From: JBEDUK01 sp040414485
Lineage (GTDB): Bacteria; Actinomycetota; UBA4738
Reading direction: 5' to 3'
NCBI GenBank assembly: GCA_040414485.1
Contig: JBEDUK010000058.1
Coordinates: forward strand, 18,050-82,049
Length of the DNA stretch: 64,000 bases
Numbering within the stretch: position 1 is the first letter of the stretch; the number at the start of each line of letters is the position of its first letter. The position numbers and the translations under genes were made by a program. The notes below the pieces were generated by a model, which saw only the letters and a program-made list of their open reading frames with translations, did no database searches and was not told the origin of the DNA. This document shows positions 9,127 through 18,386 of the stretch, piece after piece.

Positions 9127-9996
9127 ATGGCGATCCTGATCGACCAGGACACGCGGCTGGTGGTCCAGGGCCTCACCGGACAGGAGGGGCGGTTCCATGC
9201 CGGCCGCAACCGCGCCTACGGCACGCAGGTGGTCGGCGGCGTTCGGGCGGGCAAGGGGGGCCAGGAGGTCGACGGCGTGCCCGTGTTCGACACGGTTCGC
9301 GAGGCGGTCGAGACCACCGGCGCGAACGCGTCGCTCATCTTCGTCCCCGCCTCCTCGGCACCCGAAGCGATCATCGAGGCCATCACCTCCGGGGTGTCGC
9401 TGGTCGTGTGCATCACGGAGAACATCCCCGTTCAGGACATGACGCGGGTGATGGGCCACATCCGTGGGCGGGACGTCGTGCTCGTGGGCCCGAACTGCCC
9501 TGGCCTGATCTCGCCGGGCAGGGCGAACGTCGGGATCATCCCGGGCGAACTGGCCATGCCCGGCCGGGTGGGGCTCATCTCGCGGTCGGGCACGCTCACG
9601 TACCAGATCGTCCACGAGCTCACCGCGCGCGGGATCGGCCAGTCGACGTGCGTGGGCATGGGCGGCGACCCCGTGCACGGCTTCGGATTCATCGACGCGC
9701 TCGCCCGGTTCGAGGCGGACCCGGAGACCGACGCCATCGTCCTGATCGGGGAGATCGGCGGCTCGGACGAGGAGGAGGCCGCCGCGTACATCGGCGAGCA
9801 CGTGTCGAAGCCCGTCATCGCCTACGTCGCGGGGTTCGCCGCGCCGCCCGGCAAGCGGATGGGGCACGCCGGCGCGATCATCACCGGCTCCAGCGGCACC
9901 GCGCAGGCGAAGGCCGAGGCATTCGAAGCCGTCGGCGTCTGGGTGGGCGCGAACCCCAGCGAGGTCGCCGACCTGATGGCCGGCGCACTCGCCTGA
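9127..9996 (+). CDS. sucD: Succinate-CoA ligase, alpha subunit
   Basis: 289 aa, normal length. CoA-binding Rossmann domain at the N-terminus (VVQGLTGQEGRFH), PNCPGLISPG in the middle, and the phosphohistidine loop GHAGAIITGSSGTAQAK near the C-terminus. ATG at 9127 gives the canonical start MAILID; earlier in-frame codons lie inside sucC. Forms the ligase heterotetramer with SucC. Confidence 0.95.
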   Translation: MAILIDQDTRLVVQGLTGQEGRFHAGRNRAYGTQVVGGVRAGKGGQEVDGVPVFDTVREAVETTGANASLIFVPASSAPEAIIEAITSGVSLVVCITENIPVQDMTRVMGHIRGRDVVLVGPNCPGLISPGRANVGIIPGELAMPGRVGLISRSGTLTYQIVHELTARGIGQSTCVGMGGDPVHGFGFIDALARFEADPETDAIVLIGEIGGSDEEEAAAYIGEHVSKPVIAYVAGFAAPPGKRMGHAGAIITGSSGTAQAKAEAFEAVGVWVGANPSEVADLMAGALA

Positions 9997-10108
9997 CCGG
10001 CCCGCTCAACCGGCCCGCCGCGCCCGGCGAGGTTTCATGCAGCGTCGTAGGGAGCGCGGCTGCCCCGGCGGTATCCTGAGCCGCTGAAGGACGGGGGAGG
10101 CGGGGACG

Positions 10109-11995
10109 TTGGACGGGGACGTGGACGAACACACCGACGGTTCGCTCGATCAGCCTGCCGGCGGCCGGGCGATCGACGGCGAGCCGACCGCGCAATCCAG
10201 CGGATTGACAGCCGCGCCGACACAGACCGAGACCGCGGCGGCACCGGACCCGGTGCCGGAAACGGCCTTCGGTCCGGAATGGTCCTCGACGCCCGCGCCC
10301 GAGAACGGACCAGCCGAGCCGGCCGGGCCGGATGCCGGCGGGTCTGGGGCCGCCGGCGAACCCGCGCCGTCGGGGCCCTCATGGGTGAAGCCGGTCGTGA
10401 TCGCGGTCGTCGCGCTCGTCGTGGTCGCCGGCATCGCGGTCGGGGCGCTGGCGTTCGCGCTTCGCGGTTCGAGCGACACGATCAGCAAGCTCGTGCCGAG
10501 CGACGCATCGGTCTACGCGACCGTCTATCTCGACCCCGCCCTCAGTCAGAAGCTCGCCATCAGGAACCTGATGAAGAAGTTTCCCGCGGTCGACACGACG
10601 GGGGAGCTGAACAACCGCCTGAACGAGTTCTTCGATTCGGCGTTCGAAGGCTCGGGGATCTCGTTCGAGAAGGACATCGCGCCATGGGTCGGCGGGCAGG
10701 TCGGCGCGGTCGTCAAGGTCGAGAAGACGGCGACGAGTGCCGCGCTTTTGATCGCCTCGAAGGATGACGCGGCGGCGACGACCTCATTGTCCAAATTGAA
10801 GGCACAGCTGGCGAACAGCGGTGATTCGTTCACCACGGAGCAGCATGCCGGCGTCACGCTCGCGATCGGGACGCCGTCCTCGGGCACCGACAAGCACGTG
10901 TTCGGCATGGTCGGCCACACGGTGATCTTCGCCTCCACGACGCCGATCGCGGAATCGGTGATCGACACCTCGCAGGGATCGCACCCGAACATCACCTCGA
11001 CGTCCGGATACGCGAACGTGCAGAAGGGTCTGCCGAAGGACCGGCTGGCGATGGTGTTCATCGATGCCGCGCCGCTGATCCAGGACCTCGAGCAGAACGT
11101 CTCCTCCGCGGCCACGGCCGCGCTGCCCGGGCCTGTGACGGCGTTGGAGGCTTACCGCGCCGCGGGCATCGCCGTGAGCGCCGCCGACAGCGGCGTCACG
11201 ATCGACGTGTCCGTGGACCTGGATGCGAGCAAGCTGAGCGCCGAGCAGCGCGCCGCGCTCACCGCCGCACCTCACGACAACACGACTTACCGGTTCGTGC
11301 CGCGCTCGTCCTACGTTCTGATCGCCGGGGAGAACCTCGATCAGACGATCCATGACGGGCTGAACGCCGCGATCGAGCAGGATCCGAGCGTGAAAGACGG
11401 CACCGACCAATTGGGCCTGACCGGATCGGGCAACGTCGTGGACACGCTGACGGGGGACTATTCACTGACCGCCGGGCCGGGATACGAGACCGGCGGCTTC
11501 CCCGGCGTGGCGCTCGTGGCGGGAACGAAGGACCCGGCGAAGATGCAGCATTTCCTGGGCGACCTTCTCGGCGGGTTGACTGGGACGCCCAGCCAGACCG
11601 AGCAGTACCAGGGCGTGACCATCACGTCCTGGCAGGCGCCGTCGGACTCGTTCATCCCCGTCTCGCCGGCGTACGCCGTGACCGACGGGATGGCGATCGT
11701 GGCGCTCTCCCCCGACGAGATCAAGGGCGTGATCGACGCGAAGGGCGGGACGAACATCACCGATTCCGTCAACTACCAGGCGGCGCAGGCGGCGGCCGTT
11801 TCGAACACGACCAGCGTCTTCTATGTGGACGTCGAGGCGGTTGCGGCGGCGGTCAGGGATCAGTTGCCCGCCGACGCCAGGGAGACCTACGACGCGAACG
11901 TCCAGCCGAACCTCCAGCACGTCAAGGCGTTCCTGATGACCGGCGGCGGATCGATCGACCACCAGTCGCTGCGGATGTTCGTCCTGGTCAGGTAG
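10109..11995 (+). CDS. DUF3352 domain, single-pass membrane protein
   Basis: 628 aa. Proline/alanine-rich cytoplasmic N-terminus (about 1-90), one membrane helix (about 96-118, PVVIAVVALVVVAGIAVGAL), then an exported domain starting with LVPSDASVYATVYLDP, the usual DUF3352 opening. Function of the family is unknown. Start chosen at TTG 10109 because GGGGGAGG lies 8 bases upstream; GTG at 10121 is the alternative. TATCCT at 10072-10077 is a possible -10. Confidence 0.75.
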   Translation: MDGDVDEHTDGSLDQPAGGRAIDGEPTAQSSGLTAAPTQTETAAAPDPVPETAFGPEWSSTPAPENGPAEPAGPDAGGSGAAGEPAPSGPSWVKPVVIAVVALVVVAGIAVGALAFALRGSSDTISKLVPSDASVYATVYLDPALSQKLAIRNLMKKFPAVDTTGELNNRLNEFFDSAFEGSGISFEKDIAPWVGGQVGAVVKVEKTATSAALLIASKDDAAATTSLSKLKAQLANSGDSFTTEQHAGVTLAIGTPSSGTDKHVFGMVGHTVIFASTTPIAESVIDTSQGSHPNITSTSGYANVQKGLPKDRLAMVFIDAAPLIQDLEQNVSSAATAALPGPVTALEAYRAAGIAVSAADSGVTIDVSVDLDASKLSAEQRAALTAAPHDNTTYRFVPRSSYVLIAGENLDQTIHDGLNAAIEQDPSVKDGTDQLGLTGSGNVVDTLTGDYSLTAGPGYETGGFPGVALVAGTKDPAKMQHFLGDLLGGLTGTPSQTEQYQGVTITSWQAPSDSFIPVSPAYAVTDGMAIVALSPDEIKGVIDAKGGTNITDSVNYQAAQAAAVSNTTSVFYVDVEAVAAAVRDQLPADARETYDANVQPNLQHVKAFLMTGGGSIDHQSLRMFVLVR

Positions 11996-12049
11996 TCGAC
12001 CCGACCGGCTCAGGGCCCGACCCTGCCGGGCGCCGCACCGGGTGACCGG

Positions 12050-12055
12050 TAGGCT
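12050..12055 (+). promoter_or_regulatory. Leaderless-type -10 element
   Basis: TAGGCT ends 6 bases before ATG 12062 of the multi-pass membrane protein gene. Confidence 0.4.
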
Positions 12056-12061
12056 CCCCGG

Positions 12062-13462
12062 ATGCGGGCGCAGACCTCACCGGAATCCTCTGCCGGATTC
12101 GCCCTGCGGGCGGCGGGGTGGGCCGCCGCCGTGGCGGGCGCCGGGCTTGCCCTGGCGGAAGCGGCCGCCTTCGCGGTTCGAACGGTGGGAGGTCCGACGG
12201 CCTCCTCGGGGCAGACCGCGCGGGCGGGCGGCCTGCTCTTCCTGGCGTTCCACGGGACGCCGGTCCAGTTCGATGCGGTCCTACGGACGATCGGGCCGCG
12301 CATCGGCGGACCGGTTCGGGTGAGCCTGGGGGCGGCGCCGACCCTCGGGACGCTGGCCGTCGTGGCGCTCCTGGCGTTCGGCGGACGCCGCCTGGGTCGC
12401 GGCGCAGAAGGCGGCGTCCGGAGCGGGCTGCTGGGCGCGGCCGTGGCCATCCCGTACGCGGCGCTCTGCGCGATCGCCGCGTTGGCGTCGCGGCTGCACG
12501 TAGCGGCGCCGGGAACGTCGCGCGCGCTGATCGTCGGTTCGATCGCGGTCGAAGCACCCATCGTGTGGTCGATCGTGCTCGGTTTCGTGGTCGCGGCGGC
12601 CGCCGGGTTCATGGGCGGCTCGTCGGCCCCGGCCGCCCCGCTGGTTCGGGCGGGCGACCTTGGGTTCGGACCCCCGGGGACGCCGGAGGGGGAGCCGCGG
12701 CGCCGCGACGTGTTCGGTGCGGCGGTATGGGCCGGGGGGGCGTGGCTGGCCGTCGGGCTGCTGGCATCGTTCGCCGCCCTGCTCGGGCTGGCGCTCGTCG
12801 ACGGGCGCGCCCGGGCCGCGTACTTCGACGGGGCCTTCGCGCACGGCACGGCGAGGGGGCTGGCCACACTGGGACTGACGCTGTTGTGGCTCCCCACGCT
12901 GTGTGTCTGGGTCCTGCAGCTTTCGATGGGGTCGTGCATCGCCACGGGTGCCGGCTGCACGGTGTCGTACCGGCACGTGCCGGGCAGCATCGCCGAGCTC
13001 GCCGGCGCGCAGCCCGCCGTGCCGGCGCACGGCGCGCCCAGGATCTACGGCCTGTTCGTGCTCGTGGCGGTCCTCACGTCGCTGGCCGGAGGATGGCTCG
13101 GCGCGCGCCGTGCCCGGACCAGGGGGATCGCCGCTTCCGCCTGGGCCGGCGCGCGGGCGGGGATCGCGTTCGGCATCCTTGCGGTGCCCGTCGTGCTTCT
13201 CGCGCGACTGTGGGCGACGGTCGATGGATCGGGCGCCGGCGTTGTTGGGGGCGTACGGACGCTTTCGCTCGGGCCCGCCGTGATGCTCTCGGCCGGGGTC
13301 GGGCTGTTGTGGGGTCTCGGCGGCGGCGCGGTGGGTGGCGTCCTTCGGTCGCTCACGACCCGGCCGGCATGGTCGCCGCCGGTCCGCGAACGCGTCTTCA
13401 CGGACGGCGAAACGCGGGCGCCGGAGCGCTGGCCGGCGACCGACGCAGGTCCGGATGGCTGA
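12062..13462 (+). CDS. Multi-pass membrane protein, unknown
   Basis: 466 aa with roughly eight to ten hydrophobic segments, rich in Ala/Gly, and a short charged loop (about 205-220). I do not recognise a family. The layout recalls large actinobacterial integral membrane proteins of unknown function; I see no catalytic motif or transporter signature. It converges tail to tail with the next gene with no gap. Behind a leaderless-type -10. Confidence 0.6.
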   Translation: MRAQTSPESSAGFALRAAGWAAAVAGAGLALAEAAAFAVRTVGGPTASSGQTARAGGLLFLAFHGTPVQFDAVLRTIGPRIGGPVRVSLGAAPTLGTLAVVALLAFGGRRLGRGAEGGVRSGLLGAAVAIPYAALCAIAALASRLHVAAPGTSRALIVGSIAVEAPIVWSIVLGFVVAAAAGFMGGSSAPAAPLVRAGDLGFGPPGTPEGEPRRRDVFGAAVWAGGAWLAVGLLASFAALLGLALVDGRARAAYFDGAFAHGTARGLATLGLTLLWLPTLCVWVLQLSMGSCIATGAGCTVSYRHVPGSIAELAGAQPAVPAHGAPRIYGLFVLVAVLTSLAGGWLGARRARTRGIAASAWAGARAGIAFGILAVPVVLLARLWATVDGSGAGVVGGVRTLSLGPAVMLSAGVGLLWGLGGGAVGGVLRSLTTRPAWSPPVRERVFTDGETRAPERWPATDAGPDG

Positions 13463-13918
13463 CTAGCGGTCGAGGTCGCCCGGCCCGGGCGGACGGGGCC
13501 GCGTGCGGGGCGCCGACTGCGGCGGCGCGGGCTCCTGGGTCCGCATGTACGCGCCGTACGCGACCACGATCAGCAGGACCAGACCGAGCCACGCGAACAG
13601 CGCCGGATGGTTGAACAGCGCGACGATGAACCGCAGGACGCCGAACACGACCGCGCCCTCGGCCAGCCAGGTCGCGATCTGGACCTCCCTGGCGCCGAAT
13701 GCCGACGTGACGCCCAGGACGCTCGCCACGACGTAGACGAGCAGCCCGAAGGCCGACAGCGCCATCAGCGCGCCGAGGAACCCGGCAGCCCCGGCCCACG
13801 CGTTCGTTCCGGCACACACGCCGCCGACGCAGTGGTGCTGCCAGGGGAGGAACGAATCGATCAGCAGCAGGAGCGAGGAAACGAGCAGGATGCGGTTGGC
13901 GGAACTCAGGTTCGACAT
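13463..13918 (-). CDS. Small four-helix membrane protein, unknown
   Basis: 151 aa from ATG 13918 (MSNLSSANRILL); a longer frame to 14014 exists but adds a basic, poorly coded leader. About four membrane helices and a Cys-containing loop (HHCVGGVCAGTNAW) between helices 1 and 2, then a Pro/Arg-rich cytoplasmic tail. The pattern IDSFLPWQ...C...W recurs in small actinobacterial membrane proteins of unknown role. TAGGGT (minus, 13974-13969) is a plausible -10. Confidence 0.6.
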   Translation of the reverse strand: MSNLSSANRILLVSSLLLLIDSFLPWQHHCVGGVCAGTNAWAGAAGFLGALMALSAFGLLVYVVASVLGVTSAFGAREVQIATWLAEGAVVFGVLRFIVALFNHPALFAWLGLVLLIVVAYGAYMRTQEPAPPQSAPRTRPRPPGPGDLDR

Positions 13919-14271
13919 GTCGAACACAGATCGCTCGGTCAAGCGGGCGGCCCCCCTCGCGTGCCCCGACCCTAACGTTGGGGCGATCGAACACCCGGCA
14001 GGGGACCGAGTCAAGGGATCGCCGGGAATCGAACCATCGCGCCATGGTGTAGCCTCTTCACGCTTCGGGCGCCGCGCCGTGCGCGCCCATCGACCCGGAA
14101 GGGGGTGCGAGATGGCCGGATCGGTTCGCCGTCCCTCGCCGCCCCGCCGGGCTCGCGCCTAATCCTGCCGCTCTTTCGCAGCGGTCACCCGTTCGATGCC
14201 GCCCGGCCGACGGCGAACCACGTGTTCAGCACGGTTCCCTTCGACCCGAGTGCAGGAGGCATCGACCGAAC
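13919..14271. other. 353-base intergenic region between divergent genes
   Basis: Holds the presumed promoter of the minus-strand membrane protein (TAGGGT at 13969-13974), a TAGCCT hexamer at 14050-14055 on the plus strand, a 16-codon ORF at 14112-14162, and a purine-rich CAGGAGG before the kinase gene at 14272. No RNA gene is recognised; a stretch resembling a tRNA T-arm fails to pair. Confidence 0.5.
14112..14162 (+). CDS. Possible 16-aa basic peptide ORF
   Basis: ATG with GGGGGTG 5-11 bases upstream encodes MAGSVRRPSPPRRARA then TAA. TAGCCT 57 bases upstream could drive it. It may be a leader peptide or a chance ORF; there is no homology I can name. Confidence 0.2.
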   Translation: MAGSVRRPSPPRRARA

Positions 14272-15072
14272 ATGCTCGACGACGACGCGTACATCGAGGC
14301 GACCGCAGTGTACCCGCCCGACGGCGGCGCCGCTGGGACCGGCGAGAACGGTTCGCCGGCATTCGACCATTTCATGAGCGAGGGCCTGGTCACGTCCGTG
14401 ATCAGGCCGCTGAAGAGCGGAAAGGAGGCCTCCGTCCACCTGTGCCGGAGCGACAGGGCGTTGAGCGGCCACGACCTCCTGGCATTGAAGGTGTACCACC
14501 CGCGCGACCGGCGGGACTTCCGGAACAGCCGCGTGTACGGCGAGGGGTACGTCATCCTGGACGACCGGGTGCGGCGCGCCGTGAAGAACAAGTCCCGATT
14601 CGGCCGGCAGGCCGACGCCGGCATCTGGCTGGAGCGCGAATGGGAGACGCTCACGGTACTGAGCGACGCCGGGTGCGACGTCCCTCAACCCGTGTCGCGT
14701 GGTGGTGGCGCGATCCTCATGGAGTACATCGGGGACCTCGACACAGCGGCGGCGCAGGTTCGCCATGTCGAATTCGACCGTCGGGAGGGCACCGAGGTGC
14801 TTGCGCGGCTGCTGTGGAACGTCGAGGTCGCGCTGCGGCACAACGTCGTCCACGCCGACCTGTCGCCGTTCAACGTGCTCTACCACGACGGCCGGGTCGT
14901 CGTGATCGACCTTCCGCAGGCGATCGACCCGCGCTTCAACCGCCACGCCTACGAGCTGCTCACCCGGGACGTCACGAACCTGTGCCGGCATTTCGAGAGG
15001 TTCGGTGTGCGTTCGAACCCGGAAGCGATCGCCGCCGATCTGTGGACGCGGTTCCTCTTCAGCACGCTGTGA
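14272..15072 (+). CDS. RIO1-family serine/threonine protein kinase
   Basis: 266 aa atypical kinase. Flexible P-loop LKSGKEASVHL, the ATP-binding lysine in LALKVYHPRD, catalytic loop NVVHADLSPFNVLY (Asp in HADLS) and the metal-binding Asp in VVIDLPQAID all match RIO1 kinases. An N-terminal extension of about 35 acidic residues precedes it. In archaea and eukaryotes RIO1 acts in small-subunit ribosome maturation; the role of bacterial copies is unclear. AGGAGG is about 12 bases upstream of the start. No functional partner is obvious among neighbours. Confidence 0.88.
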   Translation: MLDDDAYIEATAVYPPDGGAAGTGENGSPAFDHFMSEGLVTSVIRPLKSGKEASVHLCRSDRALSGHDLLALKVYHPRDRRDFRNSRVYGEGYVILDDRVRRAVKNKSRFGRQADAGIWLEREWETLTVLSDAGCDVPQPVSRGGGAILMEYIGDLDTAAAQVRHVEFDRREGTEVLARLLWNVEVALRHNVVHADLSPFNVLYHDGRVVVIDLPQAIDPRFNRHAYELLTRDVTNLCRHFERFGVRSNPEAIAADLWTRFLFSTL

Positions 15073-15124
15073 CGCATGCGGCGGGGCGGCCTGCCGGCGG
15101 TCGGCCGCCGGGTGCGGTCGCGCG

Positions 15125-15727
15125 TCAGGCAGGCCGGCCGTCTCCCGACGCGGCGAGCGCGGAGGCTGCCAGGGCCAGGACGGCGCCGACGATGACGATG
15201 CGCCACGGCACCGCGCCGGCCACGCTCGACAGCGTCGGCGGACGCGCGACGTCCAGGATCGTGGCCAGCAGCACCACGATCGCGCAGGCGGCGTAGATCC
15301 CGGCGGCCGCCCGGGGCCGAAGCGCGCGGCGCCAGCCTGCAATGGCCGCGGCCAGACCGAGCACGGCGGCGATCATGCCGACGAGGGACCAGTGGAGCGT
15401 CCAGGCATTGCCGAACCCGGAGCTCGCCACCGCCGACTGCCGCCAGGGGAAGATCGAAGCGGCAAGGACGATCCCGAATCCGGCGATGGCCAGCGCGTGC
15501 CCGCGCCGCCGCGGAGGCGGGAGCGGCTCGGCGTGCGGCGGCGGATCCTCGACCACCGTCGACAGGCACTCGGCGCCCACGACGCGGCCCCGCACCGGGA
15601 TCGCGCACGCCAGGCACAGCGGGCGCTCACAGGTCGCGCACGTGGCGACCGCCATCTCGCCGGGGTGGTCGGAGCAGCGTCCCGGCCGCGCGGCCGGTCG
15701 CCGGAGGGTGTCGCTCCGGTCGGACAT
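15125..15727 (-). CDS. B-box-like zinc-binding membrane protein
   Basis: About 200 aa. N-terminal Cys/His cluster (CSDHPGEMAVATC, CERPLCLAC, then AEC) resembles B-box zinc fingers that occur at the N-terminus of bacterial membrane proteins, followed by about four hydrophobic helices. ATG 15727 was chosen; a TTG three codons upstream is possible. Likely a membrane sensor or protein-interaction module, inferred only from the architecture. Confidence 0.6.
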   Translation of the reverse strand: MSDRSDTLRRPAARPGRCSDHPGEMAVATCATCERPLCLACAIPVRGRVVGAECLSTVVEDPPPHAEPLPPPRRRGHALAIAGFGIVLAASIFPWRQSAVASSGFGNAWTLHWSLVGMIAAVLGLAAAIAGWRRALRPRAAAGIYAACAIVVLLATILDVARPPTLSSVAGAVPWRIVIVGAVLALAASALAASGDGRPA

Positions 15728-15771
15728 CGGCGACAAGCCTATGGCCCCGGCGCGAGCGATGGGCGAAAGCG

Positions 15772-16305
15772 CTACGCGGATTCGGCGCGCCGCTCGGCCT
15801 GCGCGGTGGCGCGCCGCGAGAGGAGGTCGTGGCGGTCGACGGCCCTTCGAACCATCTCGATCACGAGCTCGGGCTTGCAGCCCTTCACGAGGTAACAGAA
15901 CACGCCGGTCCCGGACGCCTCCTGCCGGAGCGAGGTCTCCTCGTACGCCGAGAGCATCAGCACCTGCACCATGGGGAACTCGCGCGTCACGATGCGCGTG
16001 GCCTCGATGCCGTCGAGGCGGGGCATCCGCAGGTCCATCAGGACCGCGTGTGGGTGGAGGGATCGAACGGCCTCGACCGCCTGCTCGCCGTCGCCGACGA
16101 CGCCGACCACCTCGAAGCCCTCGTCGCCGAGCATGTCCGCGAGCGCTTCGGCGAAGAAGGGCTCGTCGTCGGCGATCAGGACCCGTCCCGTGCGGGCGAC
16201 ACCTGGGGTCGGCGCGGCCGGCCGCGCCGGCTGCGTCGGTCCGGTCATGGTGATCGCTTCCGGTGTATTGGTCGGCGGTGTGTACGGCGTGAACGGCTCG
16301 TTCAT
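15772..16305 (-). CDS. Receiver-only response regulator
   Basis: 177 aa from ATG 16305, which overlaps the stop of the kinase gene as ATGA. Residues 1-40 are Pro/Thr-rich; the receiver domain (about 41-155) has the acidic pair DD46-47, phosphoacceptor D91 in LMDLRMP, S119 and K141. After the receiver only about 20 residues remain, ending RRATAQAERRAESA; there is no LuxR-type helix-turn-helix. The overlap with the upstream kinase argues for coupled translation and a cognate pair. Confidence 0.88.
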   Translation of the reverse strand: MNEPFTPYTPPTNTPEAITMTGPTQPARPAAPTPGVARTGRVLIADDEPFFAEALADMLGDEGFEVVGVVGDGEQAVEAVRSLHPHAVLMDLRMPRLDGIEATRIVTREFPMVQVLMLSAYEETSLRQEASGTGVFCYLVKGCKPELVIEMVRRAVDRHDLLSRRATAQAERRAESA

Positions 16306-17648
16306 CGTGCGGGCTCCTTCGGAAGGATGGCCGCCACGCGGGTGCCCTGACCGGGACGGCTGAAGACCTGCCAGCGCCCGCCGACCATCTCGATGCGTTC
16401 CTTCATGCCGAGCATGCCGAAGTTCCGACCGCGTTCGTCCGGCGCAGTGGCGGGCTCGTAGCCGACGCCGTCGTCCTGGACCTCCAGTCGGACCCACCCC
16501 GCGCTCTGGCGAAGCGAGATCGTCGCGGCGTTTGCCTTCGAGTGCTTGGACACGTTCTGCAGGGCCTCCTGAGCCACCCGGTAGAGCACGGTCTCCGACG
16601 CCGGCGAGAGCCGTTCGTCGAGGCGCGAATCGACCGTGCAGGAGATGCCCGCGGACGCCCCCAGTCGTCGTGCGGACTCCCGAAGCGCCTCCACCAGGCC
16701 TCGCTGGTCGAGGACCGGTGGTCGAAGGTCCGCCATGAGGCGGCGCAGCCCGGCGATCTCCTCCCGGATGGTCTGCTGCGCCTTGGCCGAGACCTCCGTG
16801 CCCTTGTCGATCTCGCCCCGCTTCAACTGCCCGAGCATGCGCTGAAGCAGGTAATCGACCGCGGTCAGCCGCTGCACCGGGCCGTCGTGGAGCTCCGCGG
16901 CCAGCCGTGTCCGTTCGTCCTCCGCGGCCTGCACCGTCCAGGCGAGCAGTTCGCGCCGCACGGCTTCGGTTCGCTCCCGGGCGAGGCGTTCGGCCTCCAG
17001 TTCGATCCGCCGTGCCGAATCCCGCCGGGCTCGCATCCCGATCGCGACGCCGACGAAGATGACCAGCAGGATCACCGCCGGCGACAGCGCCAACAGGAGC
17101 GTCGAGTACAGATCGGCGGTGCGGTCGAACGCGGCGACCGTGGACGCGACCGAAGCGTCGAGTTCGGCGTCCCGCGGCGTCACGACGGTGTGATCGAGCG
17201 TCTTGGCGCGGCCGACCGCGTGCGCCTTCATCGCCGCCGCCGCCGCCTCGAGCGATCGGTGGTACGCGGTGACGGCGTTCGTCAGGCGAGCGACGGCCGC
17301 GTTGTCCGTGCCGGCCAGGGCTTGAAGATGGCCGGCGATGGAGTCGGATTCGTCCCGGGCGGAACGCTGCTGCACGGCGAGCGAACGGCTGAGCGCGCCC
17401 CGGGCGATCGCCTGCTCCTCCAGCGCCCGCTCGCGGCTGGTCGACGCGCTGAGGGCGCGCGCGTACAGCACCACGTGTGACGCCGGCTCAGCCGATCGCA
17501 CCTCGAACTCGATCGCGGCCGCGCCGGCCGCGACGATCGCGGCGGCCAGCGCGAGCCGGACCCAGGCCGCACGCTTCCGGCCCGGGCCGTTCACCGGGGC
17601 ATTCGGTCCCTTGTGCCCGTTGTTCGACCCATGCACGGCGTGTCCCAT
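16302..17648 (-). CDS. NarX/DegS-type sensor histidine kinase (HisKA_3)
   Basis: 448 aa. Two membrane helices (about 27-45 and 188-206) bracket an extracytoplasmic helical sensor of about 140 residues, followed by a signalling helix. The dimerisation/phosphotransfer box EDERTRLAAELHDGPVQRL holds the phospho-accepting histidine; the ATPase domain shows VAQEALQNVSKHSKA (N box), DDGVGYEP (G1) and GMLGMKER (G2). This family normally phosphorylates NarL-type regulators, but the partner encoded here lacks the DNA-binding domain. Confidence 0.9.
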   Translation of the reverse strand: MGHAVHGSNNGHKGPNAPVNGPGRKRAAWVRLALAAAIVAAGAAAIEFEVRSAEPASHVVLYARALSASTSRERALEEQAIARGALSRSLAVQQRSARDESDSIAGHLQALAGTDNAAVARLTNAVTAYHRSLEAAAAAMKAHAVGRAKTLDHTVVTPRDAELDASVASTVAAFDRTADLYSTLLLALSPAVILLVIFVGVAIGMRARRDSARRIELEAERLARERTEAVRRELLAWTVQAAEDERTRLAAELHDGPVQRLTAVDYLLQRMLGQLKRGEIDKGTEVSAKAQQTIREEIAGLRRLMADLRPPVLDQRGLVEALRESARRLGASAGISCTVDSRLDERLSPASETVLYRVAQEALQNVSKHSKANAATISLRQSAGWVRLEVQDDGVGYEPATAPDERGRNFGMLGMKERIEMVGGRWQVFSRPGQGTRVAAILPKEPAR

Positions 17649-17740
17649 TCGCTTCGCCGTTTCGGCGCACTGTGGATGCGCTGTTCATCAAGGAATTTCG
17701 GGTGAACGGCGCGCCGCCTTGACCCGGCAGGCACGTCCGG

Positions 17741-17770
17741 TTGACGGCCCCTGACGGCGGCCGGTACGGT
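17741..17770 (+). promoter_or_regulatory. Sigma-70-type promoter for purN-purH
   Basis: TTGACG (17741-17746), 18-base spacer, TACGGT (17765-17770). The -10 ends 7 bases before the GTG of purN, so the transcript would be leaderless or nearly so. Confidence 0.6.
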
Positions 17771-17777
17771 CCGCGGC

Positions 17778-18386
17778 GTGGGCGACCGGGTGGCCGTGCT
17801 GGTTTCAGGATCCGGGACCAACCTGCAGGCGCTGCTGGACGACCCCGTCGTCGGGCCGTCGATCGCGCTGGTGGTTTCGGACCGGCCGGGCGCGTTCGCG
17901 CTGGTCAGAGCCAGGGAACGAGGGGTGCGGGCGGTCACGGTCCCACCGGACGAAGGGGCGACGCGCGAGGACTACGACCGCGCACTGCTGGACGCGCTGG
18001 TCGCCGAAGGCATCGGCCTGGTCCTGCTGGCGGGGTTCATGCGGATCGTCGGTTCGGCGTTCGTCGAGGCGTTCGCGCAACGGATCCTGAACGTGCACCC
18101 GGCGCTCCTGCCGTCGTTTCCCGGGACGCACGCCGAACGGCAGGCGCTCGACTACGGCGTTCGGTTCACGGGCGTGACGGTTCATCTGGTCGACGACGAG
18201 GTCGACCACGGGCCGATCGTGCTGCAGGAACCCGTCGTCGTCCTGCCCGACGACGACGAGGACTCGCTGCACCGGCGTGTGCAGGAGGTCGAGCACCGGC
18301 TCTTCCCTCGAGCCGCTCGGCTGCTGCTGGAAGGTCGCCTGCACGTGGTGGGTCGAAAGGTGCGCATCGACGAGGAGGAGCCGTGA
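17778..18386 (+). CDS. purN: Phosphoribosylglycinamide formyltransferase
   Basis: 202 aa. Transfers formyl from 10-formyl-THF to GAR in purine synthesis. N-terminal VLVSGSGTNLQALL, LAGFMRIV, catalytic NVHPALLPSFPG (Asn and His) and the Asp in HLVDDEVDHGP are all present. Overlaps purH as GTGA. folD nearby supplies the one-carbon donor. Confidence 0.95.
   Translation: MGDRVAVLVSGSGTNLQALLDDPVVGPSIALVVSDRPGAFALVRARERGVRAVTVPPDEGATREDYDRALLDALVAEGIGLVLLAGFMRIVGSAFVEAFAQRILNVHPALLPSFPGTHAERQALDYGVRFTGVTVHLVDDEVDHGPIVLQEPVVVLPDDDEDSLHRRVQEVEHRLFPRAARLLLEGRLHVVGRKVRIDEEEP

Noticed and set aside
13998..14050. Possible tRNA on the minus strand (GGTTCGATTCCCGG-like T-arm)
   Set aside because: The flanking bases do not pair as a T stem, and no acceptor or anticodon arm can be folded around it.
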